A stretch of DNA of 64,000 nt from Oscillospiraceae bacterium (GTDB lineage: Bacteria; Bacillota; Clostridia; Oscillospirales; Ruminococcaceae): the NCBI GenBank assembly GCA_018380115.1, contig JAGZUF010000010.1, positions 1 to 64,000 of the forward strand, written 5' to 3'. Below the pieces are notes generated by a model. It was not told the origin of the DNA and searched no databases. It worked only from the letters and a program-made list of their open reading frames with translations. The number at the start of each line of letters is the position of its first letter. Positions within the stretch are counted from its first letter, which is position 1. Of this stretch, positions 34,145 through 42,431 are shown piece after piece. The translations under genes and the position numbers were made by a program.

Positions 34145-34762
34145 TTGTTTTACTGCATCATTGTGCCGCTGGCGTGGCTGGTGTGGCACATTGCGTTCCG
34201 CATCCGCGTCATAGGGCGCGAGCATCTTATCAAAGGGCGCGGTTTTGTGCTTGCGCCGAACCATATCTCGGCCATAGACCCGGTGTTCGTGGTGCTGGCG
34301 CGGTTTTGGGGCCCGCGCATGATCGTGCTGGGAAAGCAGGAGCTGTTCGAGGTGAACCCCTTTGTCACATGGTTCCTGCGCCATGTGGGCGTGGTGCCGG
34401 TGCACCGCGGCAAGGGCGACACAGCCGTGGTGCAGCAGGCTGTCCGGCAGGTGCAGGGCGGCCAGGGGGCGCTTATCTTTCCGGAGGGCACGCGCTCGAA
34501 GGACGGGCAGCCCGGGCGCCTGAAGTCGGGTGCGTTCGTCATTGCCAGCGAGGCCGGGGTGGATATGATACCCTGCCGCATCATCTACAAGGGCGGCAGA
34601 ATGCGCGTGTTTGGGCAGTGCACGGTGGTGTTCGGCCCGCCTATCCCGGCGGAAAAGCTGGCGCTGGGCGAGGTGCGCAGCGCCGCCAAGCTGCGCGCGT
34701 GCAAAGAGCTTCTGCACGCCGAATGGCAGCGGTTGTATGAGGAAAACAAACAATATGCCTGA
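34145..34762 (+). CDS. plsC: 1-acyl-sn-glycerol-3-phosphate acyltransferase (PlsC family)
   Basis: 205-residue acyltransferase that makes phosphatidic acid from lysophosphatidic acid at the membrane. N-terminal hydrophobic anchor, catalytic box NHISAIDP (variant of NHxxxxD), FPEGTRSK acyl-acceptor box and the later VDMIPCRI. The frame has no ATG at a sensible place; a TTG at 34145 lies 8 nt after AAAGGGG and is taken as start. Second gene of the cmk-plsC-ispH block; the next gene follows after 43 nt. Confidence 0.9.
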   Translation: MFYCIIVPLAWLVWHIAFRIRVIGREHLIKGRGFVLAPNHISAIDPVFVVLARFWGPRMIVLGKQELFEVNPFVTWFLRHVGVVPVHRGKGDTAVVQQAVRQVQGGQGALIFPEGTRSKDGQPGRLKSGAFVIASEAGVDMIPCRIIYKGGRMRVFGQCTVVFGPPIPAEKLALGEVRSAAKLRACKELLHAEWQRLYEENKQYA

Positions 34763-34805
34763 GCGCGGGGTAAACAGCAGCCCGCCCGCGCGGAAAGGAA
34801 ACAGT

Positions 34806-36746
34806 ATGCGCATCATCCGTGCAAAGACAGCGGGCTTCTGCTTCGGCGTGGCCCGCGCGGTAGACATGACCTATGGCCTTCTGAACGAAGGCGTGCGCGT
34901 GGCCACGCTGGGGCCGCTTATCCACAACCCCCAGTGTGTGGCAGACCTGGAGCGCCGTGGCGCCGTTACCGCGGCCCTGCCGTGCGAGGTGCCCGCGGGG
35001 TATGAGGTGGTGATACGCAGCCACGGCGTGCCGCAGAGCGTATATGACGAGCTGGCGGCCCTGCAAGTGCCCGTGCATGACGCCACCTGCCCCTTTGTGG
35101 CCAAAATACACCGCATTGCAGCCCGCGCGGGCGCCGAGGGAAAAACGCTGTTTGTGGCAGGCAACCGCAGCCACCCAGAGGTGCAGGGCATTGTGGGCCA
35201 CACAAACGGGCCCGTGCATGTTTTTTCCTCTTTGGACGAGTTGAAAGCACTCTGCATTCCAGAAAATACTAAAAATGGGATTTTTATGGTTGCTCAAACG
35301 ACGTTCGAAGTGAAAAAATGGGCCGAATGTGCAGAGTTTCTGAAAAAACTCTATACAAATGCACTTGTTTTTGATACAATATGTAATGCTACGGAGACGA
35401 GGCAGAAAGAGGCAGAGAGCCTTGCGCGCCGGTGCGATGTGATGGTCGTCATCGGGGGCAGACAATCTTCCAATACGCAGAAGCTCGTCACTGTCGCGGC
35501 AAAGCATACAAGGGCCTATACGGTGGAGACAGCGGCTGAGCTTCGGCCGGAATGGTTCCTTGGTGCAGATACCGTGGGGGTGACGGCGGGGGCGTCCACG
35601 CCGTCGTCTATCATTGAGGAGGTACTGAGCAGTATGAGCGAGGAAATTCGTGAAGAGGAACTGAGCTTTGAGGAAATGATTGACGCTTCCTTGAAGCCGG
35701 TATACAGCGGAAAGGTCGTGAAGGGCATCGTTACGGCGGTGGGCCCCAGCGAGATTCAGGTGGATATCGGCACGAAGCAGACAGGTTTCGTCAAGCTTGA
35801 GGAACTCACTAATGACCCTTCTGCCAAAACGGAAGATCTGGTCAAGAAAGGTGACGAGCTCGACCTCATTGTGACGAAAGTGAACGATCAGGAAGGCATT
35901 GTCTATCTCTCGAAACGCCGTTTTGACGAAAACAAGGGCAAGGAGGAAGTGGCCGCCGCCGTGGAAAGCGGCGAAATCATGGACGGCTACGTCACCGAGT
36001 CCAATTCCGGTGGGCTTGTGGCTCTGGTGAAGAATGTGCGCGTGTTTGTGCCGCGCTCGCAGGCCACGCTGCGCCACAGTGAAGATTATACGGCGCTGGT
36101 GCACCAGAATGTGCAGCTGCGCATTATTCAGTGTGAAGGCCGTCATATTGTGGGCTCTATCCGTTCGGTGCTGGCCGAAAAGGCCGACGCTGCGCGCGAA
36201 GCCTTCTGGCAGACTGTGGAAGTGGGCAAAAAGTACACCGGCACGGTGAAGAGCCTAACCAATTACGGCGCCTTTGTGGACATTGGCGGCGTGGACGGCC
36301 TTGTGCACATTTCCGAGCTGTCGTGGAACCGCATCAAGCACCCCTCCGAAGTGGTGAAGGTGGGCGATGTGATAGAGGTGTATGTGAAAGACCTCGACAC
36401 CGAGAACAAGAAGGTGTCCCTTGGCTACAAAAAGGCCGAGGATAACCCCTGGGAGAAATTCAAGGCAGAGTATCCCATTGGCTCTGTGTTCACCGCACCT
36501 GTGGTCAGCATCACCAAGTTCGGCGCCTTTGTGCGCATCCTGCCGGGTATCGACGGCCTTGTGCACATCAGCGAGATTTCGAACGAGCGTGTAGAGAAGG
36601 TTTCCGATGTGCTGAGCGTGGGCCAGGAAGTGAATGTAAAGCTGATTGACGTGGACTATGACAAAAAGCGCATCAGCCTTTCCATGAAAGCCCTGCTGAA
36701 CGAAGCCCCTGCGGAAGAGGCCGAGGAAGAAGGCGGCGAGGAGTAA
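34806..36746 (+). CDS. ispH: Bifunctional IspH-ribosomal protein S1 fusion
   Basis: 646-residue fusion known in Clostridia. Residues 1-~283 are IspH (LytB), the [4Fe-4S] enzyme reducing HMBPP to IPP and DMAPP, last step of the MEP pathway; cluster cysteines Cys12, Cys95, Cys193. Residues ~300-635 hold four S1 RNA-binding repeats (first at SGKVVKGIVT, third LTNYGAFVDIGGVDGLVHIS, fourth SITKFGAFVRILPGIDG), followed by an acidic tail. AAAGGA is 6 nt before the ATG. Inside the gene, AGGAGG (35617-35622) stands 11 nt before an in-frame ATG (35634, Met277) right at the domain border, so free S1 could also be made. A segment near 35220-35400 is AT-rich. Confidence 0.94.
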   Translation: MRIIRAKTAGFCFGVARAVDMTYGLLNEGVRVATLGPLIHNPQCVADLERRGAVTAALPCEVPAGYEVVIRSHGVPQSVYDELAALQVPVHDATCPFVAKIHRIAARAGAEGKTLFVAGNRSHPEVQGIVGHTNGPVHVFSSLDELKALCIPENTKNGIFMVAQTTFEVKKWAECAEFLKKLYTNALVFDTICNATETRQKEAESLARRCDVMVVIGGRQSSNTQKLVTVAAKHTRAYTVETAAELRPEWFLGADTVGVTAGASTPSSIIEEVLSSMSEEIREEELSFEEMIDASLKPVYSGKVVKGIVTAVGPSEIQVDIGTKQTGFVKLEELTNDPSAKTEDLVKKGDELDLIVTKVNDQEGIVYLSKRRFDENKGKEEVAAAVESGEIMDGYVTESNSGGLVALVKNVRVFVPRSQATLRHSEDYTALVHQNVQLRIIQCEGRHIVGSIRSVLAEKADAAREAFWQTVEVGKKYTGTVKSLTNYGAFVDIGGVDGLVHISELSWNRIKHPSEVVKVGDVIEVYVKDLDTENKKVSLGYKKAEDNPWEKFKAEYPIGSVFTAPVVSITKFGAFVRILPGIDGLVHISEISNERVEKVSDVLSVGQEVNVKLIDVDYDKKRISLSMKALLNEAPAEEAEEEGGEE

Positions 36747-36783
36747 TTTCCCCGCGCGGCTGTATTTTTGCAGTACAGTATCA

Positions 36784-36812
36784 GGCGTGCCCGGGTTTGG
36801 GCACGCCTTTTT
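36784..36812 (+). terminator. Terminator of the ispH-S1 gene
   Basis: Perfect 9-bp stem GGCGTGCCC/GGGCACGCC (36784-36792 with 36799-36807), 6-nt loop, TTTTT. Confidence 0.92.
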
Positions 36813-37015
36813 GCTGCCTGAAAGGGCATATGCGCGAAATTTTTGTAAAAGAGTTTGCTTTTTTGCAGGGATGCAGTAAGATATAACCATATTGCGCTGT
36901 GCACAGCAGCGCGGGGAAAGGGGCCCCTTTCCTGTTCTCCGGCAATGCCGGAGAAACCGCCTGTCTCACACAGGGGGGAAGCCGGGGCCGAAAACCTGTG
37001 AAGGAGAGAAAAGGC

Positions 37016-39151
37016 ATGAGGAAACTGAAACAGCTTTTGTGCGGCCTGCTGGCCATGGCCCTGCTGGTGTGTGCGCCGCCTGCGGCAATGGCAGAAGACG
37101 CAGCGGCGCCGGGCCCTGCACCCTGCACCCAAACGGAAGGCTGCCCGCTGCCCGCGGCGCCGTACGCTGCTGCAGTATATTTGAACGGCGAGCGCGGCAG
37201 CGATGATAAAACGGGCACAGACGCGGAAAACGCCGTCAAAACACTGGCAAAGGCAAAGGAGCTGGCGGGTGAAGGCGGCACCATCCTCATTACAGGCAAC
37301 GTGAAGCTGGAAAACGCCGGGGAAGTCAGCTTGAGCGGCGTCACCGTGCGGCGGGGCGGTGATTATCAAGGCGCACTGTTCACAGTAAGCGGAAGCACAG
37401 AGCTGAACCTCTCGGACGTCACGCTGGACGGCAATAAGACGGAAGTGGATGCGTCGGATGCGCTTGTGGCAGTCTCCGGCGGTGCCGTACTGAATATCGG
37501 CGCGGGCGCAAAGCTGTGCAATAATAAGCATGCGGCGGTGACGGTTTCTGCTGCTACCGTGAATATGACAGGCGGTGAAATATTCGGCAATGATGCCAAC
37601 ACATGGCTTGTGGGCGGCGGCGTGAGCGTTGGCAGCGGCGGGGTGTTCAACATGAGCGGCGGCACCATCCGCGATAACTCTGCTCAGGACGATGGCGGCG
37701 GCGTGGGCGTGGCAGCGTCTGGCAGCTTTTATATGAGCGGCAGCAGTGTAATCCGGAATAACACCACCCGGTATGGCGGCGGAGGCATCGCCTGCTATGG
37801 CAATGCAGAGATTTTGGGCGGCGAAGTGAAAAACAACTATGCAGACTACGGCGGCGGTATCGCCATTATGGACGGCGGCACAGGCGTTCTGAGCGGCGGC
37901 TCTGTCGCCGAAAATACCGCCAGCGGCAACGGGCCGGGTGTATTTTTGCGGGATGGCAGCTTTACGCTGAAAGACGGCTCCATCACGGGGAACTCGACGG
38001 AAACCGGCAGCGGGGCAGGCATTTTCAGCTTTGAGGACGGCGGCTCCTCCATCATCAGGGTGCAGGGCGGCATTATATCTGGCAATGCCGCTGCCGGTGG
38101 TGTTGGCGACGCGGTCTGCTTTGACGGCAGATTGGAATTGAGCGGTTCTCCTGTTATTTCAGGCGTGGTGATGCAGCGGGAAGACCTGACGGAGAATATC
38201 AGGGTGGATGTCGTGGGGGTCTTCTCCCCCGCGCAGCCGGTAACGCTGGATGATATGGCCTGGAATGACGGGCGCATATTTGTCACTTATGCAGACGGCC
38301 TTGTGCCGGATGCCTCCTGCTTTCAATTTACGAATGAAAAATGGGGGGCGCTTGTGCAGGAGCAGAACATTCAGCGAATCGAAATGTATGCTGTCAATAT
38401 CTGGGTGTACCCAACTGAAAGGTATGAATATTTCTATACGATGCCCGGTGAGCCCTTTGACCAAAGCAATATACCTTCCGAGGCCGTGACGAGGGCGGGG
38501 TACAGCGTTGACGGCTGGACAATGAGAAAATATGATGACGATACGGTCATCCTCGGCACATGGGATATGAAAGCCCCGGTGGACCGGGATTTGGCGCTTC
38601 ACCCCATCTGGAAGCTGAACCCGCCCGAAGTCTCGCTTACGGCGCATGACGGCAGGGTGCATGTTGTCGGGGGCCGGGATACTATTATGGCCGAAGCCGC
38701 ACATGCGGCCCCCGGTGTCACTTACGAATGGGAATGGTATAAAGACGGGCGGCTGATGGCCGAGGGAGAACATGGCCGACAGATGCAGGTCACCGAGGCA
38801 GGCACTTATAAGGTCGTTGTGACTGCAACCGACGGCAAGCTGGTTTCTGAGCCCGCCGAGAGCTCTGTCGTCATCACGGAAGAAGGCCATATTTTTCCGG
38901 ATGAATGGAACCTTAACGAGGCAAAGCACTGGAAGAACTGCACTATCTGTGGTATAAAGGGACTGGAGAACCTGCATATCTTTGGCGATTGGGTTGTGAC
39001 AAAGCCCGCAACTGCCACTGAGGCGGGCAGCCGGGAAAAGGTATGCAAGGCCTGCGGCTATAAGGTGAAGGAGAGCATTCCGGCGGCGGGCGGCACACCT
39101 TCGGGAGAAGCCCCGGCTGGCCAGAAACAAAACCCTAAAACGGGTGTGTAA
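37016..39151 (+). CDS. Secreted beta-helix surface protein with truncated sorting signal
   Basis: 711 residues. Signal peptide about 1-26 ending AMA. Residues ~95-400 are glycine-rich right-handed beta-helix repeats (GGTIRDNSAQDDGGGVGV, NNTTRYGGGGI, NNYADYGGGIAI), then an InlB/Flg_new-like repeat (RAGYSVDGWTM), an Ig-like segment with YEWEWYKDGRL, and a Cys-pair repeat (HWKNCTICG...KVCKACGYKV). The protein ends QKQNPKTGV: NPKTG resembles a sortase motif, but the hydrophobic anchor and basic tail are missing. AAGGAG lies 9 nt before ATG. The 5' leader has a 9-bp hairpin at 36935-36943/36947-36955. Probably an adhesin or glycan-binding protein (inference). Confidence 0.8.
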   Translation: MRKLKQLLCGLLAMALLVCAPPAAMAEDAAAPGPAPCTQTEGCPLPAAPYAAAVYLNGERGSDDKTGTDAENAVKTLAKAKELAGEGGTILITGNVKLENAGEVSLSGVTVRRGGDYQGALFTVSGSTELNLSDVTLDGNKTEVDASDALVAVSGGAVLNIGAGAKLCNNKHAAVTVSAATVNMTGGEIFGNDANTWLVGGGVSVGSGGVFNMSGGTIRDNSAQDDGGGVGVAASGSFYMSGSSVIRNNTTRYGGGGIACYGNAEILGGEVKNNYADYGGGIAIMDGGTGVLSGGSVAENTASGNGPGVFLRDGSFTLKDGSITGNSTETGSGAGIFSFEDGGSSIIRVQGGIISGNAAAGGVGDAVCFDGRLELSGSPVISGVVMQREDLTENIRVDVVGVFSPAQPVTLDDMAWNDGRIFVTYADGLVPDASCFQFTNEKWGALVQEQNIQRIEMYAVNIWVYPTERYEYFYTMPGEPFDQSNIPSEAVTRAGYSVDGWTMRKYDDDTVILGTWDMKAPVDRDLALHPIWKLNPPEVSLTAHDGRVHVVGGRDTIMAEAAHAAPGVTYEWEWYKDGRLMAEGEHGRQMQVTEAGTYKVVVTATDGKLVSEPAESSVVITEEGHIFPDEWNLNEAKHWKNCTICGIKGLENLHIFGDWVVTKPATATEAGSREKVCKACGYKVKESIPAAGGTPSGEAPAGQKQNPKTGV

Positions 39152-39176
39152 AGCAGAACATGGCAGGGCGCGCATG

Positions 39177-39210
39177 GGCCCCGGTTTTCAAAACCGGGGC
39201 CTGTTTTTTT
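39177..39210 (+). terminator. Terminator of the surface protein gene
   Basis: Perfect 11-bp stem GGCCCCGGTTT/AAACCGGGGCC (39177-39187 with 39191-39201), 3-nt loop, TG then seven T. Confidence 0.92.
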
Positions 39211-39410
39211 GAGCGCGGAGGGCACCGGCCCAGCCAGCAGTTATGGCTGGTTTGGGAAATAAGCGGCAAGGCCGGTATGCAGCCCGCCTCGCAAAAAGGT
39301 TTTGCTTTAAGCCACGAGCGAAGCGGGGCACTGGCCGCAGGCACTGCCTGTGGTTATGGATGCCTGAAGAACAGGAAAAATGTAAAAATTTTGGGGTTGC
39401 GGTAAAAGCG
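39211..39410. other. Intergenic segment before the lipoprotein promoter
   Basis: No gene supported. One small inverted repeat CCAGCC/GGCTGG at 39230-39250. Confidence 0.4.
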
Positions 39411-39439
39411 TTTACATGGAATGGGGCGGTTTGTATAAT
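39411..39439 (+). promoter_or_regulatory. Strong promoter of the five-repeat lipoprotein gene
   Basis: TTTACA (39411-39416), 17-bp spacer, TATAAT (39434-39439). The leader to the ATG is about 110 nt. Confidence 0.75.
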
Positions 39440-39555
39440 AATATGGGAAGAGGCGCTGAGGGAATGGCATACCTGCCTGTCCGGCGCATATCCTGTGAAT
39501 GGAGGGCGCGCGGCATGCCGCGCGCCGAGAACGAAAAAGGGACGGAACGAACGCA

Positions 39556-40851
39556 ATGAAAAAACTTTGGTGGAAAGCGGCAGCTTTGGCGCTGTGCCTT
39601 GCGCTGGCATTGGCAGGGTGCGGGGGGGCGCAGCCCGCCCAGCCGGACAGCGCCCCCGCACAAAGCGAGGTGCCGCCGGGCATGGCGGTGGCCTACGGCG
39701 TGGTGTTGGACTATACAGACGGTACGCTTATCTTCCGCACGAACTCTGGCCTTGAATATGTGCTGAAGCTGAGCAAAAGCACCTTTTTGCCCGAAGGCGG
39801 CCTTGCCGCGGGCGCCAGAGTGGAGGTGGTATATAGCGGCAGCCTGGACGGCAAGGGGGAAAACAGGCCGGATATTTACCGCGTGTCCGCTTCGCAGACG
39901 CAGGCCATTGACCCGGTGTATACAGGCAGCACCATAGACGGCGTGGTGACACAGGCCGCGCTGAACGACACGGCCATCCGCACGGCGGGCGGGCAGGAAT
40001 ACACCTTCACCACGGCAGACAATGTGCAGGCGCTGCGCGACGGCGCCCGAAAGGGCATGTGGGTGCGCATTGTGTTTGACGGCCCGCTGGAGGGCTCGGA
40101 TACAAGCGGCGTTATTGTGCGCAGCGTGCTGGAGTGTGCCGTGCAGCCGGACGCCGTGCAGACGCTGGTTACGGTGCGCAGCTATGACGAAGCGGGCCAC
40201 ACCATGACGGTGCAGGCGTCTGACGGCACGCGCTACACCTTTGATACGGAGCTTGTGGAATTCGACACGCCGAACGGCTTCCGCACGGGCGGCCAGGTGG
40301 TGGTGTATTCGCGCGGGCAGCTTGTGGCGCAGGAAAGCGGGGAACCGCAGGCCCTTGTATACCGTGTGGGCGATGTGCGCCTTTCGCCGGTGCGCCAGCT
40401 TGAGGGCGTTGTAGAGCGCGTGGAGGAGGACGGCGGCCTTGTGCTGCATTTGTATGACGGGCGCGTGCTTACGGTATACGGCAGGGTGAGCGGCACGCAG
40501 GAAGAGCTGGATGCGGGCGATGTGGTGCGTATAAGCTATACCGGCGAGCTGGCGGGCACAGACACCCGGCAGATGAAGGTGCAGAAAATAGAGCTGCGTG
40601 CCGCGGCGCTGGACGCCGATACCAGCGTGCTGGGCACGGTGCGCCAGGCGTCCGGCACCGCCATCACGCTGGAGGCGGCAGACGGCCGCACCCTTCGTTT
40701 TTCCCAGCTTGCAGCGGGCGGCGAGATATCTGCCCGGCTGAAGGCCGGCGATATGGTGCGCGTCTATTATACAGGCTGGCTTGGCACGCCGCAGGATGCT
40801 TCTGACACCTCGGGCGCGAAAGTGGTGCGGGCCGCGTTCGCCTACGACTAA
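39556..40851 (+). CDS. Lipoprotein of five tandem ~75-residue beta repeats, unknown function
   Basis: 431 residues. Lipoprotein signal with lipobox LAGC (Cys at about residue 22) and a Pro/Gln/Ser linker. The mature part is five successive units of about 75 residues, each of the form GVV-x-DGxxYTF-x-GxxVxVxYxGxL-x-VxRV; clear copies begin near AYGVVLDYTDG, IDGVVTQAALN, TLVTVRSYDEA, LEGVVERVEED and LGTVRQASGTA. The repeating pattern suggests small all-beta (OB- or SH3-like) domains outside the membrane. I do not recognise the family. Ribosome binding site is weak. Single gene with a strong promoter and terminator. Confidence 0.75.
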   Translation: MKKLWWKAAALALCLALALAGCGGAQPAQPDSAPAQSEVPPGMAVAYGVVLDYTDGTLIFRTNSGLEYVLKLSKSTFLPEGGLAAGARVEVVYSGSLDGKGENRPDIYRVSASQTQAIDPVYTGSTIDGVVTQAALNDTAIRTAGGQEYTFTTADNVQALRDGARKGMWVRIVFDGPLEGSDTSGVIVRSVLECAVQPDAVQTLVTVRSYDEAGHTMTVQASDGTRYTFDTELVEFDTPNGFRTGGQVVVYSRGQLVAQESGEPQALVYRVGDVRLSPVRQLEGVVERVEEDGGLVLHLYDGRVLTVYGRVSGTQEELDAGDVVRISYTGELAGTDTRQMKVQKIELRAAALDADTSVLGTVRQASGTAITLEAADGRTLRFSQLAAGGEISARLKAGDMVRVYYTGWLGTPQDASDTSGAKVVRAAFAYD

Positions 40852-40867
40852 GAAATAAAAGCATACG

Positions 40868-40901
40868 GCGGGGAAATATCTTTTATTTCCCCGCTTTTTT
40901 T
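40868..40901 (+). terminator. Terminator of the lipoprotein gene
   Basis: Perfect 11-bp stem GCGGGGAAATA/TATTTCCCCGC (40868-40878 with 40884-40894), followed by seven T. The next TATACT begins at 40904. Confidence 0.92.
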
Positions 40902-40950
40902 GCTATACTTATCTTGTTTGGGAATGTTTCGCTGTTTGGAGGTGTTCGCC

Positions 40951-41925
40951 GTGCCACAGGCAAAAAAGCCGGACAGGCTGCGCTATGCGGCGAACCTTGC
41001 AGCGGTGGGGGCCCTGCTGTGCATTGTCCTCACCTGGGCCCTGCGCCGTGCAGCAGGGCTGACGCTGCGCCTGCTGCACGCGGGCGCGACGCTTGCAAAC
41101 CCCGTGGGCGTGCCGGAATGGGTGATGGGCCTGTGGAACGTTGTGCTGGCCGGGGCCGGTGCGCTGGCGGCATTTTTCTTTGTGCGCGCCATGGTAAAGG
41201 GCAGCCCGCTGGCTGGCCGGGTTTCCCTGGCTGTGCCGCGTGACGGCACCATGTGGCTTTTGCTGCCCAGCTTTCTGGGCGTCAGCCTGGTACTGAACAT
41301 GGTGGTGAGCGTGCTGCAGCGCATGCTGGCCGCAGGCACAAGGTATCAGGCTCCGGACGCCGTCCAGCTTCCGGAGGGGCGCGGCGCAATGGTGCTGTAT
41401 TTTATCAGCATCTGTGTGGTGCCCGCCGTGGTGGAAGAACTGTTCGTGCGCGGCGCGCTGCAGCCTATGTTCGCGCGGTGGGGCGCGTGGTTTTCTATCC
41501 TGCTCACCAGCGTGCTGTTTACGTTGATGCACGGCGACATTGCGCAGATGCCTGCCGTGTTCCTTATTTCAATGGTGCTGGGCATTACGGCGCATGCCTC
41601 AGGCTCGCTTTTGCCCGGCATGGTGATGCATTTCGCCAACAACTGTATGTCCTTCTGCTTTACATGGGCGGCGCAAAAGCTGGACGGCATAGGCGCGCTT
41701 GCCCTTACAGGCTACCTTACGCTGGTGTTTTTTCTGGCGGCGCTTTTGTGCACCAGTGCTTTTCTGAAAAGCAGGGGCATGTCCATTCTGGCGGCACTGC
41801 CCCGCTGGAACGATGCCAAAAACCGCCAAAAGCGCCTTTCCCGCCTTGCGTCGTCGCCGCTGTTTGTGGCGCTGATGCTGGGGCTGGCTGTGCGCGCTGT
41901 GCTGCCCCTGTGGGTGCGGCAGTAA
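40951..41925 (+). CDS. CPBP family intramembrane metalloprotease
   Basis: 324-residue polytopic membrane protein of the CAAX-protease/bacteriocin-processing family. About eight hydrophobic segments. The three conserved motifs are present: VVEELFVRG (paired Glu plus Arg), FTLMHGD, and the final HFANN. In bacteria these proteins are linked to bacteriocin immunity or signal release; the role here is unknown. Start is a GTG at 40951 with GGAGG about 9 nt upstream; upstream TTGs in frame overlap the -10 TATACT (40904-40909). Followed after 14 nt by tadA. Confidence 0.85.
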   Translation: MPQAKKPDRLRYAANLAAVGALLCIVLTWALRRAAGLTLRLLHAGATLANPVGVPEWVMGLWNVVLAGAGALAAFFFVRAMVKGSPLAGRVSLAVPRDGTMWLLLPSFLGVSLVLNMVVSVLQRMLAAGTRYQAPDAVQLPEGRGAMVLYFISICVVPAVVEELFVRGALQPMFARWGAWFSILLTSVLFTLMHGDIAQMPAVFLISMVLGITAHASGSLLPGMVMHFANNCMSFCFTWAAQKLDGIGALALTGYLTLVFFLAALLCTSAFLKSRGMSILAALPRWNDAKNRQKRLSRLASSPLFVALMLGLAVRAVLPLWVRQ

Positions 41926-41939
41926 GGGGGGGCAGCGCC

Positions 41940-42431
41940 ATGACGGATGAAGAATTGATGCGCCTTGCGCTGGCCCAGGCTGAAAAGGCCGCGGCGCTGG
42001 GCGAGGTGCCGGTGGGCGCCGTGGTGGCCAGAGGCGGCCAGGTGGTGGCGGCGGCGCACAACACGCGTGAAACGCAGAAAAACGCCACCCATCATGCCGA
42101 GCTGCTTGCCATTGACGCCGCATGCCGCGCGCTGGGCGGCTGGAGGCTGTGGCAGTGCGAGCTGTTCGTCACGCTGGAGCCGTGCCCCATGTGCGCGGGC
42201 GCCATCATCAACAGCCGCCTGAAGCGCGTGGTGTACGGCGCAAGTGACGCAAAGGCCGGGTGCTGCGGCAGTGTGACAGATTTGTTCAGCCTGCCGTTCA
42301 ACCATGCGCCGCAGGTGGAGGGCGGCCTTCTGGAGCAGGAGAGCGCCGCCCTGCTGGCACAGTTTTTCGAGCGCCTGCGCGCGCAGCGCAGGCAGGGGGA
42401 GAAGCCGAAATGGAAAAAACCGCAGTTGTAA
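41940..42431 (+). CDS. tadA: tRNA-specific adenosine deaminase TadA
   Basis: 163-residue zinc deaminase that turns A34 of tRNA-Arg(ACG) into inosine. Active-site HAE (His52, Glu54) and the PCPMCAGA zinc motif (Cys82, Cys85), GEVPVGAV near the start, and DAKAGCCGSV for tRNA binding. Standard length. AAGGGGGGG stands 7 nt before the ATG. It overlaps the next gene by 22 nt. Confidence 0.95.
   Translation: MTDEELMRLALAQAEKAAALGEVPVGAVVARGGQVVAAAHNTRETQKNATHHAELLAIDAACRALGGWRLWQCELFVTLEPCPMCAGAIINSRLKRVVYGASDAKAGCCGSVTDLFSLPFNHAPQVEGGLLEQESAALLAQFFERLRAQRRQGEKPKWKKPQL

Noticed and set aside
36894..37015. Cobalamin or c-di-GMP riboswitch in the leader of the surface protein gene
   Set aside because: Short GGGAAGCCGG-like similarity only; the remaining conserved parts are missing. 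A simple 9-bp hairpin is all that can be supported.
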